Source: Muribaculaceae bacterium (GTDB lineage: Bacteria > Bacteroidota > Bacteroidia > Bacteroidales > Muribaculaceae). From it: a stretch of DNA of 64,000 nucleotides. A program made the position numbers and the translations under genes. The DNA lies in contig JAFSCJ010000010.1 of the NCBI GenBank assembly GCA_017436845.1, forward strand, positions 49,651 through 113,650, given 5' to 3'. Every line of letters starts with the position of its first letter. Position 1 is the first letter of the stretch. The notes below the pieces were generated by a model. It was given only the letters and a program-made list of their open reading frames with translations. It had not been told where the DNA came from and did no database searches. Of the stretch, positions 36,464 to 45,095 are shown piece after piece.

Positions 36464-37558
36464 TTATTTAATGCCAAAATATTCTTTGTAACGATCATAT
36501 AAATGTCCTGCTTGCAAGTAGGCTGATTGTGGAGACATGAAGTGGCTGAATTCAAAAGTGATAGCTTTATCGTAGCCTGCACGCTTAGCGGCTTCAAGTT
36601 TCAAGCGAAGTTTGTCAAACTTGATAGGGAAGAATTTAATTGGCATGTCGCGGTCAAAAGATTCAGCATTGGTCCAGCATTGCATACCATATTTGTCAGC
36701 AAGACGTTTGTTGACTTCGAAGAATGCGTCAAGTTCGTCATAATCTATTTGACCATCTTGGAAGGCACAAGCGTCAACAACATCATGAATTCCGTCAAAG
36801 ATTTCACCCCATTCGCGTTCATGCTCCTGTACTGAAACCACTTGCTCTTTGGTCAATGCTGAGCCTGATGCCATTACTGCTTTTTTACCGTCAATCCATG
36901 GCGAGATAAATGTTGGGAGTCCACCTGAAACATCTTTACATTGTTTTCCCATTGCGTGAAATGCTTCAATGGCACCTTTTGTTTGACGGCTTATTTCGCC
37001 ACTGATGTACCAACCTTGGAAACTCTTGTGCTTGCTTCCGTAGTTTTGCCACACTTCGTCAATTACATATTTGTTGTCTTCAATTTCCCATGACAAGTCA
37101 CCGGTGTCCCAGTAACGACCTGAGTCATACAATCCAAAATAGAATTTCATGTTATATTTATCGGCAAGAGTCAAGAACATTTCAAGCAAGTCTTGTGATG
37201 GTTTATAGCATCCTTTCTTTAATAGGTAAGGTGAATTATAGGTAATGAATTTACGATAGCCTGAACGTATCATGATAACTGTATCGATGCCAATAGCTTT
37301 CATGTGTTGGAAATCTTGATCCCATTCTTTCATCCCCCAGTTTTGATGGGGAATGTCGTGGGAGATTTCATCGAGGAATGTCCCTGTGATTTTTAACCCT
37401 TCGTTTTTCGGTACTAACCAATTTGCTTCGTCAGCAGCTGCTGCAATGCGAGCTTTTTCTTTGTCGCTTGTATCGCAACAGCTCATTAATGCTTGAGCCG
37501 CAAAAGCAGAAGCTCCCACGGCAGCAATGTCTTTTAAAAATTTTCTGCGGTTACTCAT
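36464..37558 (-). CDS. DUF4434 family protein with twin-arginine-like signal
   Basis: 364 aa. The N-terminus NRRKFLKDIAAVGASAFAAQALMSC has a Tat-type RRxFLK motif and a lipobox ending at Cys27/28. The remaining TIM-barrel-like part fits DUF4434 (KITGTFLDEISHDIPHQNWG, then FQGWYISGEISRQ with a Glu after strand 4, and CWTNAESFD with a second Glu). A hydrolase is plausible but unproven. It lacks the C-terminal binding domain of its paralogue at 15379. Spaced 6 and 12 nt from neighbours. Confidence 0.78.
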   Translation of the reverse strand: MSNRRKFLKDIAAVGASAFAAQALMSCCDTSDKEKARIAAAADEANWLVPKNEGLKITGTFLDEISHDIPHQNWGMKEWDQDFQHMKAIGIDTVIMIRSGYRKFITYNSPYLLKKGCYKPSQDLLEMFLTLADKYNMKFYFGLYDSGRYWDTGDLSWEIEDNKYVIDEVWQNYGSKHKSFQGWYISGEISRQTKGAIEAFHAMGKQCKDVSGGLPTFISPWIDGKKAVMASGSALTKEQVVSVQEHEREWGEIFDGIHDVVDACAFQDGQIDYDELDAFFEVNKRLADKYGMQCWTNAESFDRDMPIKFFPIKFDKLRLKLEAAKRAGYDKAITFEFSHFMSPQSAYLQAGHLYDRYKEYFGIK

Positions 37559-37564
37559 AATGCG

Positions 37565-39502
37565 TTATTCTTTTCTTATGAATTTGCCTTTCAGTGATAT
37601 GTCCATGTATTCAAATGGATTAAGAATTTCATCAATCAAAATGGCAAAATCACCTCGTTTAATATTCTGAGAATTATTGTATTCAGTGATGTCATACTTC
37701 TTTAATATCTCTGATACGGAGTTCTTGACGTCTCCGGTTTTGATGTGGTGAGTGTCTGCTATGTTTTCTATCAAGTCAATTGCATCTTTATAGGTTAATG
37801 CAATCGTATTTGATGGTAAGCGGTAAGTCATTTTGGGAAATATCTCCTTTAACCCATCGAGTTCGGTCGATAATAATAGTGTATCGGCTCTCAACCATGT
37901 TTGATTAGCCCACCCAACATTGCGCCCTTCTCCTTTTAAAATACCTGTTGCTCCAATACGTTGATAGGCTTTAAAACGTGTGTCACCTTTAGCTACATCA
38001 AGGTATGGCATCAGATATCCTCCTGCTTCAAGGATTGAGCGTTGTACCTGTCTTACACTCACTTGCGCCGGAGTGATGTTTTCTTTTACCGCAAGTGCCG
38101 CAAGTGTACCGGCAGCAGTACCAATTTGCAGTACAACCGGTTGTAGACGAGTTGTTCCGTTGACGATGTTTGAAACAGAGATTGATTTCTCTGCTACAAT
38201 TAGGTTCTCAACTCCTTGAGGAATTAATGTCCCGAGTGGTAAACCAAATGATGGTACCGGATGGAAATATAAACGAGGCAGTTCTTCAGTACCGGTATAT
38301 CTTGCATGGTGATGATCCACCGGATAGTCTCCTACAGCAATGCTTGTGCGATAGAGCGCGTCTTCCTGAGAGTAGGGTTGTGTGATGTGGTTTAGTGTAA
38401 ATCTCACTTCCCCATGAATGCGTCGGCTTTCACGATGGTAAGGGATGAATGGAAGCTTGTCGGCAGTGGGAAATTCATCGTCGGCAAGACCCAATGTATT
38501 AAACCCTAACTCTGTTTGAAGAAAATAAATGAACCCAAGAGTGAAGTTTTTGGCACTCTTTAATGCTTCTTGTCGTTCTTTCGGAGATTGCTCGATTATG
38601 TCTAAATAATAATCGTTTCCTTCTATTGGCCAGTTTATCATGTATTTGTCATTTGGTAATTTCCCGTAGGTAATCATCATGTCGTGACTCCACATGCGAT
38701 CCGGCTCAGAAGGGTTTGTGCATAGTTCGTTGATACAAGAACAAGCATACATTGAAGGATCATATCCTTCCGGTTTTTCAATAGTTGCGTCTTTTCCATA
38801 GTCTTTTAGAATTGCGACATAGGTCAAATCTTGAATGATGCCATTGGCTTGTTGGGGTGCAATATCTTCTTTTGTGATATCGCGACTTTCCATCCCAATG
38901 TCATATTTTACCCCCGCCATTTTGGCTATGTCTCCCAACTCAGTTGCGTCAATTATTATTGAAGCTGAGATTGTGTGATTTCCCCCGGTTGAATCTTTCA
39001 ATGAAACAATCCATTTACCTGTGTTTATATACCTAAGCTGTTCTATTGTCGTGTTTAAAAGTAATTGTAGGTTTTTCTCTTTAGAGATAATGTTTTTGAA
39101 TATTTTGTTCCCAATTGATGGCTCAAATTGTACGTAGCTTACCCATCCTGTTTGAAGGGCTTCAGCTGAACCATAGTGGTTTACGAGTGAATCTTTGAAT
39201 TCTCCCCACATTCCTGCCGGAAGGTCGTTGTTTCCATCAATAGCACTTACTCCGGCAGATGTTAACATACCACCCACCCAAGATGTTTCTTCGACGATTA
39301 TAACCGATGCACCCATTCTTGCAGCTTGTACACCAGCCGATACACCACTTGCTCCGCCACCGACAATTAGAATATCTGTGTTTTGGGATACTTGACAATA
39401 TGCATTACATAGGCATGAGAATGCAGTGATAATGGTAACAAAAATGGATTTTATGCTATTTGTTGCTATAAAATTCATTTTTTTTGTTGCAATATGTTTC
39501 AT
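37565..39502 (-). CDS. Exported FAD-dependent oxidoreductase (PF12831) with SLH-like tail
   Basis: 645 aa, first gene of the locus. A signal peptide (residues 15-36, ending CNAYC) precedes the FAD-binding Rossmann motif DILIVGGGASGVSAG (43-57) and the VEETSWVGG segment. The body matches the PF12831 family, whose members in Bacteroidota are often wrongly named xanthan lyase. Residues 500-640 contain two S-layer-homology-like repeats (RFKAYQRIGATGILKG, and IKRGDFAILIDEIL). It may oxidise a sugar or its derivative outside the cytoplasm, which would be an unusual step in glycan use. Electron acceptor unknown. A start at the internal ATG 39478 is possible. Confidence 0.82.
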   Translation of the reverse strand: MKHIATKKMNFIATNSIKSIFVTIITAFSCLCNAYCQVSQNTDILIVGGGASGVSAGVQAARMGASVIIVEETSWVGGMLTSAGVSAIDGNNDLPAGMWGEFKDSLVNHYGSAEALQTGWVSYVQFEPSIGNKIFKNIISKEKNLQLLLNTTIEQLRYINTGKWIVSLKDSTGGNHTISASIIIDATELGDIAKMAGVKYDIGMESRDITKEDIAPQQANGIIQDLTYVAILKDYGKDATIEKPEGYDPSMYACSCINELCTNPSEPDRMWSHDMMITYGKLPNDKYMINWPIEGNDYYLDIIEQSPKERQEALKSAKNFTLGFIYFLQTELGFNTLGLADDEFPTADKLPFIPYHRESRRIHGEVRFTLNHITQPYSQEDALYRTSIAVGDYPVDHHHARYTGTEELPRLYFHPVPSFGLPLGTLIPQGVENLIVAEKSISVSNIVNGTTRLQPVVLQIGTAAGTLAALAVKENITPAQVSVRQVQRSILEAGGYLMPYLDVAKGDTRFKAYQRIGATGILKGEGRNVGWANQTWLRADTLLLSTELDGLKEIFPKMTYRLPSNTIALTYKDAIDLIENIADTHHIKTGDVKNSVSEILKKYDITEYNNSQNIKRGDFAILIDEILNPFEYMDISLKGKFIRKE

Positions 39503-39747
39503 TAGTAATATTAACGCATTTAAGATTTAATGCAAATATATGAATTATATTTAATATAAAAAAACAAGTAAGTAAATATTTTTAATAATTTAATCACGAA
39601 ATTTGGTTTAAAAATTTGCAGAAAGATAGAGTAGTGCAAATCGTCGATTTAAAATAATATGGTTTTAATAAATGATTGTTAATTTAAAAGTTTTTTTTAA
39701 CTTTGCAATACAAACACTAACGACAAAATATTTACTAACTTTATAAC
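39503..39747. promoter_or_regulatory. Divergent control region of the locus and its ROK gene
   Basis: 245 nt, very A/T-rich. On the minus strand TATATTTG (39540-39533) is a -7 element for the 14-gene locus. An interrupted palindrome GCATT-N8-AATGC (39516-39533) overlaps it and could be an operator for the ROK protein. The plus-strand promoter is at 39675-39705. Confidence 0.5.
39675..39705 (+). promoter_or_regulatory. Promoter of the ROK regulator
   Basis: ATTG (39675-39678), 19-nt spacer, TAACTTTG (39698-39705), 42 nt before the start. Spacing is ideal for the Bacteroidota -33/-7 promoter. Confidence 0.7.
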
Positions 39748-40971
39748 ATGACACATACATTACTAAGAGAAATTGAGACCGGAAGTAAAAGTGCGTTGAT
39801 GAAGAAACGCATTATATCATATTATATTCATAATGGAAATTCTACAATAAATGATCTGGCTCTTGTATTGGATTTAAGTATCCCAACAGTTACTAAATTT
39901 ATCGATGAAATGTGTGCGTCAGGGCTTTTGTCGGAATATGGTAAGTTGGAACGAAGTGGGGGGCGTCATCCCAGTCTTTATGGATTAAATCCGACATCGG
40001 GATATTTTATCGGTGTTGATGTCCGACGCTATTCTATGAATATCGGATTGATTAATTTTAGCGGTGAGATGATTGAAAATCAGATTAATTTACCATATGT
40101 ATTTGAAAATTCTGAAGCCGGTCTCCGAATACTCTGTAATCAAATACGTGATTTTATAGATGCTTTAGATATAGATAGTGATAAAATCTTAAATATATGT
40201 GTAAATGTATCTGGTCGTGTAAATCCTGATTCCGGATATAGTTATAGCTGGTTTAATTTCGGCGAAGATCCACTTGCTCAGATTATGTCTGAAATGGTGG
40301 GGTATCCTGTGTGTGTTGATAATGACACTCGCTCAATGACCTATGGAGAATTCATGAAAGGCACTGCTAAATCCCATAAAAATGTATTGTATATTAATGC
40401 AAGTTGGGGTATTGGCTTGGGAATGGTAATAGATGGAAAGATTTATTTAGGAAAATCGGGATTTGCGGGAGAGTTTGGTCATGTCCCGGTTTATGATAAT
40501 CAAGTTATCTGTCATTGTGGGAAAAAAGGTTGCCTTGAAACAGAAGCATCAGGATATGCCGTATATCGCAAGTTGATAGAGCGTGTTAATATAGGGGAAA
40601 TCTCGGTGCTTTCCGATGATATAAAGGAAGGCAAAGATATTACGCTTGAAAAAATAGTAAAAGCTGTAAATGATGAGGATATTTTGTGTATTGAATTGAT
40701 AGAAGAGGTTGGTATTAATTTGGGTAAAGCGATAGCCGGATTAATAAATATTTTTAATCCGGAGATGGTCGTTATAGGAGGTTTGTTGTCAATGACCGGA
40801 GATTATTTAATACAGCCCATGAAGACTGCAATACGCAAATATTCATTAAACTTAGTAAATAAAGATACAATAGTGTGTGCATCATCGTTAAGAGCGAAAG
40901 CGGGTATGATAGGTGCATGTATGGTGGCTCGTAGCCGATTGTTTGAAGATTCATATTCTTCTATATTTTAG
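39748..40971 (+). CDS. ROK-family transcriptional regulator
   Basis: 407 aa. Winged HTH in residues 15-80 (TINDLALVLDLSIPTVTKFIDEM, split by turns) followed by a ROK domain. The zinc motif CHCGKKGCLETEASG and GFAGEFGHVPV are intact. The phosphate-1 loop reads GVDVRRYSMNIGL instead of the kinase form with GGT, so it is a sugar-sensing regulator and not a kinase. NagC-type relatives bind GlcNAc-6-P or free sugars. Divergent from the 14-gene locus, it most likely represses or activates it. Confidence 0.92.
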   Translation: MTHTLLREIETGSKSALMKKRIISYYIHNGNSTINDLALVLDLSIPTVTKFIDEMCASGLLSEYGKLERSGGRHPSLYGLNPTSGYFIGVDVRRYSMNIGLINFSGEMIENQINLPYVFENSEAGLRILCNQIRDFIDALDIDSDKILNICVNVSGRVNPDSGYSYSWFNFGEDPLAQIMSEMVGYPVCVDNDTRSMTYGEFMKGTAKSHKNVLYINASWGIGLGMVIDGKIYLGKSGFAGEFGHVPVYDNQVICHCGKKGCLETEASGYAVYRKLIERVNIGEISVLSDDIKEGKDITLEKIVKAVNDEDILCIELIEEVGINLGKAIAGLINIFNPEMVVIGGLLSMTGDYLIQPMKTAIRKYSLNLVNKDTIVCASSLRAKAGMIGACMVARSRLFEDSYSSIF

Positions 40972-41000
40972 TATATAAAATTGTTATTATAAATTAAGGG

Positions 41001-41029
41001 ATAGGCTCAAATGTTAAATTTGGGCCTAT
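41001..41029 (+). terminator. Rho-independent terminator after the ROK gene
   Basis: A 12-bp stem with one G-T pair (41001-41012 and 41018-41029), 5-nt loop, followed by an A/T-rich tail. Confidence 0.65.
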
Positions 41030-41092
41030 AATATTTTATTGAAAGAGGTCTATTTATTAAATTTGCGATAAAATAAATAATACAATAAAAAA

Positions 41093-42016
41093 ATGAAATT
41101 AGATTTGAATTTAGATCCTGATAAATTAAAGAAAATAGTTGTTATTTTAGGAGGTGTACTCGCTGTGGTTGTAATTGCTTTGATAGTAATTACATCTGTT
41201 ATGGGAAGCAAAGTGAGCGAGATTGTAGCAGAAAATGAACAATTGCAATTGACTAATGAACAACTACAACTTGCCGGGGAATATCAAGCATTGAATGATG
41301 AATTTGTGCAATATGAAAATCAAGCACAAAAATTAGCTAATGATTCAATTCTAATAAAATATGCGGCTGCAAAAAGTAAAGTGGAAAAGCTTTTGCAAGA
41401 ATTGAACAGTGAAAAAAAGAAGAGTGCTGCACGCATAAAAGAGTTGCAGTCGGAAATAGAAACCCTAAAAGGAATTCTTCGCCACTATGTAGCGCAAATA
41501 GATTCATTGGGAAAAGAAAATGCAGGTCTTAAGGCGGAAAATAAGAAGATAAAGAATCGCAATGCCGAATTGTCAGAGCGAGTAGAAGAGGCAACACGCA
41601 AAAACGAAGAGTTGTCGGAACGCATGACGTTGGCTGAAAAACTCAATGTAACAGGATTGTCGTTGACTCCTTTGAAAAAGAATGGTAAAACAGAGAAAAA
41701 GGTGAAGAAGGCTAAACAACTGATGGTCTCATTTACTATCCCTCAAAATAATTCAACACCTGTGGGAGAAAAAGTAATTTATTTGCGCATAACAACGCCA
41801 GAAGGAAATCTTCTTGGAGATGCAGGCTCATTTGAGTTTGAGGGAGCATCATTGCAATGTACGGCTCGCAAGACGATAGAGTATGCAGGCGAGGAAATTG
41901 CCGATATCAATATTTATTGGGATGTAAATACAGTTCTAAATCCAGGAGAATATATGGTAGAACTATTTGCCGATGATTATCGTTTAGCATCAAGAAAATT
42001 TACGTTAAAAAAATAA
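41093..42016 (+). CDS. Membrane-anchored coiled-coil protein, unknown
   Basis: 307 aa. One membrane helix (about 15-37, VVILGGVLAVVVIALIVITS), then a long coiled coil (about 40-185, many Glu/Lys/Leu heptads) and a C-terminal beta domain of about 100 residues (LMVSFTIPQNNSTPVGEKVIY). The family is common in Bacteroidales but has no known function. It may span the periplasm as a scaffold. First of three genes, 9 nt before the MgtC gene. Confidence 0.65.
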   Translation: MKLDLNLDPDKLKKIVVILGGVLAVVVIALIVITSVMGSKVSEIVAENEQLQLTNEQLQLAGEYQALNDEFVQYENQAQKLANDSILIKYAAAKSKVEKLLQELNSEKKKSAARIKELQSEIETLKGILRHYVAQIDSLGKENAGLKAENKKIKNRNAELSERVEEATRKNEELSERMTLAEKLNVTGLSLTPLKKNGKTEKKVKKAKQLMVSFTIPQNNSTPVGEKVIYLRITTPEGNLLGDAGSFEFEGASLQCTARKTIEYAGEEIADINIYWDVNTVLNPGEYMVELFADDYRLASRKFTLKK

Positions 42017-42025
42017 TATTGTGAT

Positions 42026-42739
42026 ATGATTTCGATGTGGCAGGAATTGGTAGCAGAAATATCCGGTACTGAGGTTACGATAGCTTCTGCCATATTCAAA
42101 TTGTGTCTTAGCTTGATATTGGGATGTGTTGTAGGGCTTGAGCGCAAACGCAAAGGACAGATTGCCGGAGTGCGCACATTTGCGTTAATATCAATGGGTG
42201 CAACACTTGCTATGTTGATATCTATATATGTTCCTCAGGTTTATCTCGGTCTTAAAAATGGAGATCCCGGACGTATTGCCGCACAGGTAGTTACCGGCGT
42301 GGGCTTTCTTGGCGCAGGTGCAATAATCCAAATGAAAGGTTCGGTAAAAGGATTGACAACTGCTGCCGGAATATGGATGGTTGCAACAATAGGAATGGCA
42401 GTAGGTGTGGGAATGTATTTGTTGTCAATCATCGCTACAATATTAATCCTATTTATTCTTGTTCAACTTGAGAAATTTGAACATAGGATAAAGATTGGCT
42501 CCGAATCGCGTATCCTCAAAGTGAAAATATCCGGTATCGTGAATAATGTGAATGAATACAAGACTATTTTAAAAAAGAGAAATATTCACATGAGCAATGT
42601 TCACATCGAATATGACTATAATGAAAATACAACTCGTTTTAATTTTGCGATAGTGGCAAAGGAATCGACCGATTATCCACGACTGTTAGAGGAATTAAAA
42701 CGTTTAAATAATACCTTGCTATTGTCGGTAGGGGTATAA
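42026..42739 (+). CDS. MgtC/SapB family membrane protein
   Basis: 237 aa. Four or five helices with GCVVGLERKRKGQIAGVRTFALISMGATL split by loops and GFLGAGAIIQMKG, the MgtC/SapB signature. A C-terminal ACT-like soluble domain covers about 155-237. MgtC proteins help growth at low Mg2+ and modulate the ATP synthase in Salmonella; the role here is not established. Followed after 11 nt by an antiporter gene, so ion homeostasis is a likely theme. Confidence 0.9.
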   Translation: MISMWQELVAEISGTEVTIASAIFKLCLSLILGCVVGLERKRKGQIAGVRTFALISMGATLAMLISIYVPQVYLGLKNGDPGRIAAQVVTGVGFLGAGAIIQMKGSVKGLTTAAGIWMVATIGMAVGVGMYLLSIIATILILFILVQLEKFEHRIKIGSESRILKVKISGIVNNVNEYKTILKKRNIHMSNVHIEYDYNENTTRFNFAIVAKESTDYPRLLEELKRLNNTLLLSVGV

Positions 42740-42750
42740 AGCAATAAAGC

Positions 42751-45015
42751 ATGATTACATCATTAATCTTGGCTCAAGTAGCTGATGCTGCGGTATCAGT
42801 CGCTGAATTAAATATTGAAAGTCTGATATCTGACTTGGCACTAATTCTTATACTTGGGGCTGTCGTTACTGTTTTGTTTAAATGGTTGAAACAGCCGGTA
42901 GTGTTGGGATATATTGTAGCAGGATTTTTGGCAAGTCCTCATTTTGAGTATCTGCCATCGGTAACAACCGAGGAGAATATTGAGTTTTGGGCACAGATAG
43001 GTATCGTTGTGTTGTTGTTCTCTCTTGGTCTCGAATTCAGTTTTAAAAAGTTGCTCAATGTTGGTGGATCAGCAGTCGTAACAGCTCTTATAATTGTTAT
43101 GGGGATGATGGCAGGAGGATTTGCGATAGGACATTTCTTGGGCTTTTCTAATATTAACAGCTTGTTCCTTGGTGGAATGTTGTCAATGTCATCAACTACA
43201 ATTATAATCAAGGCTTTTACCGACATGAACTTGCGACAAACGAAGTTTGCGTCGATGGTGTTTGCAGTTTTGATTGTTGAGGACCTTTTCGCAGTGTTGA
43301 TGATGGTTATTCTGTCGTCTATTGCGGTAAATAATAGTGTCGAGGGAGGAGAGATGTTATATAGTGTGGGGAAACTTGTGTTTTTCCTTGTGATGTGGTT
43401 TCTTGTTGGAGTGTTTGTCTTGCCGTCATTGTTTAATGCCACACGTCGATTTTTGAATAGCGAGACATTGCTTGTCGTGTCAATGGGATTGTGTCTCGGG
43501 ATGGCAGTGTTTTCGGTATATTGCGGTTTCTCGTTGGCATTGGGCGCTTTTGTGATGGGCTCTATTCTTGCCGGAACGAGTATGGCAGAGCGCATAGAGA
43601 AGGTCGTTGCTCCAGTGAAAGATCTCTTTGGCGCGGTGTTTTTTATCTCAGTGGGCATGATGGTAAATCCCACTATAATTGTCGAATATATTTCGCCTAT
43701 ATTGATACTTTCGGCAGTTGTTGTTGTGGGTATGATATTCTTTGGAACATTCGGTATGTTGGTTACAGGTCAATCGTTGCGTGTTGCAATGCAATCAGGC
43801 TTCTCATTGACTCAAATAGGTGAATTTGCATTTATTATAGCGTCTTTGGGCCTGTCATTAGGGGTGTTGGACCCAACAATTTATCCAATAGTTGTTGCTG
43901 TGTCGGTATTGACAACATTCACAACACCTTATTTTATTAAAATGTCTAATCCGGTGTGTGATTTTATTGAACGCCATTTGCCTCACCGACTACATTTTTT
44001 GATTGACAGGTACACTCAACATGCTACAAGTGAGAGTGCAACCAAAGAGTTGTGGATGTCATTGTTTAAACGTTATTTGTGGCGTGTGATGCTCTATTCT
44101 ATAGTTTTGATTGCGATTTCTTTAATCTCGCTCAAAGTAGTATTACCATGGTTGATGGGAATTATGCCGTCGTGGTATAAATTAGCAGGTAGTGCAATAA
44201 CGCTCATGGCTATGGCTCCATTTTTACTGGCATTGTCTTATCCTGTATCAAAGAAAATTGAGCGTAAACGCTTGAGAGCGACAAATGCCCATTTTGATGT
44301 GCCATTAATAGTTATGTCAATATTCCGATTATTGTTAGCGTTAGGATTTATTGTGTATGTTTTGACCTCGATATATTCAATGACGGTGGGGTTGACAATT
44401 GGCTTTGCTGTGTTTATAATGATTATTTTCTTCTTCTCTAAAAAGGTTAAACGTCGCATGCGCAATGTCGAAGAGAAATTCCTGAATAACTTGAACGAAA
44501 GGGAGTTGCGCAAGAGCGGTAAGAATAATAATCTTATCAGCGACTTACACTTGGCGTATATGGAAGTTGGATATAACTGCCCGTTTGTGGGAGAACGATT
44601 GATGAACTCTAATTTGCGCAAACAATATGGCGTAAACGTGGTGAGTATCCAGCGAGGAGCCTCCACAATCCTTATCCCTAAAGGAGATACACGCATATTT
44701 CCCGGTGATGTGTTGGGGATAATAGGCACAGATGAACAAATCCAAAAACTATTACCGGTTGTTGAGTTCCACGATGAACATGTACAAAGTGATACACCGG
44801 TTAATGTGAAAATGTTTAATATTCAGTTAACCGAAAACTCGCCTTTATTGGGAAAGACGACAGCAACAGCATCATTACGCAATGATTATTCGGCACTTGT
44901 TGTCGCAATTCAGCGAGATGAAGAATATATCAAACCCACAGGAGAAGTTCCATTTGAAGTGGGTGATATAGTGTGGCTTGTGGGTGATGCCGAGCGATTA
45001 TCTCAATTGAAGTGA
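42751..45015 (+). CDS. CPA2-type cation:proton antiporter with two TrkA_C domains
   Basis: 754 aa. Na/H-exchanger fold in residues 25-400 (PVVLGYIVAGFLASP, IGIVVLLFSLGLEF, TQIGEFAFIIASLGL), then extra helices (about 430-560) and two RCK_C/TrkA_C regulatory domains (about 595-670, 680-754: FPGDVLGIIGTDEQ and FEVGDIVWLVGDAE). There is no TrkA_N Rossmann domain, unlike KefB. Probably K+ or Na+ efflux. Third gene of the 41093 operon. Confidence 0.9.
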   Translation: MITSLILAQVADAAVSVAELNIESLISDLALILILGAVVTVLFKWLKQPVVLGYIVAGFLASPHFEYLPSVTTEENIEFWAQIGIVVLLFSLGLEFSFKKLLNVGGSAVVTALIIVMGMMAGGFAIGHFLGFSNINSLFLGGMLSMSSTTIIIKAFTDMNLRQTKFASMVFAVLIVEDLFAVLMMVILSSIAVNNSVEGGEMLYSVGKLVFFLVMWFLVGVFVLPSLFNATRRFLNSETLLVVSMGLCLGMAVFSVYCGFSLALGAFVMGSILAGTSMAERIEKVVAPVKDLFGAVFFISVGMMVNPTIIVEYISPILILSAVVVVGMIFFGTFGMLVTGQSLRVAMQSGFSLTQIGEFAFIIASLGLSLGVLDPTIYPIVVAVSVLTTFTTPYFIKMSNPVCDFIERHLPHRLHFLIDRYTQHATSESATKELWMSLFKRYLWRVMLYSIVLIAISLISLKVVLPWLMGIMPSWYKLAGSAITLMAMAPFLLALSYPVSKKIERKRLRATNAHFDVPLIVMSIFRLLLALGFIVYVLTSIYSMTVGLTIGFAVFIMIIFFFSKKVKRRMRNVEEKFLNNLNERELRKSGKNNNLISDLHLAYMEVGYNCPFVGERLMNSNLRKQYGVNVVSIQRGASTILIPKGDTRIFPGDVLGIIGTDEQIQKLLPVVEFHDEHVQSDTPVNVKMFNIQLTENSPLLGKTTATASLRNDYSALVVAIQRDEEYIKPTGEVPFEVGDIVWLVGDAERLSQLK

Positions 45016-45041
45016 TTGTTGATATTGTGTAGATAAAATAG

Positions 45042-45073
45042 CTTGTATATGAGCATGGGTTGTTGTACCTTTG
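45042..45073 (+). promoter_or_regulatory. Promoter of mutL
   Basis: CTTG (45042-45045), 20-nt spacer, TACCTTTG (45066-45073), 22 nt before the mutL ATG. It matches the Bacteroidota consensus. Confidence 0.7.
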
Positions 45074-45095
45074 TTTACCTAAAATAAAGATATAG

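Noticed and set aside
39748..40971. ROK sugar kinase
   Set aside because: The ATP phosphate loop lacks the GGT form and a DNA-binding HTH is present.
42939..43673. 244-aa minus-strand frame within the antiporter gene
   Set aside because: A long antisense shadow of a membrane protein with no recognisable fold of its own.
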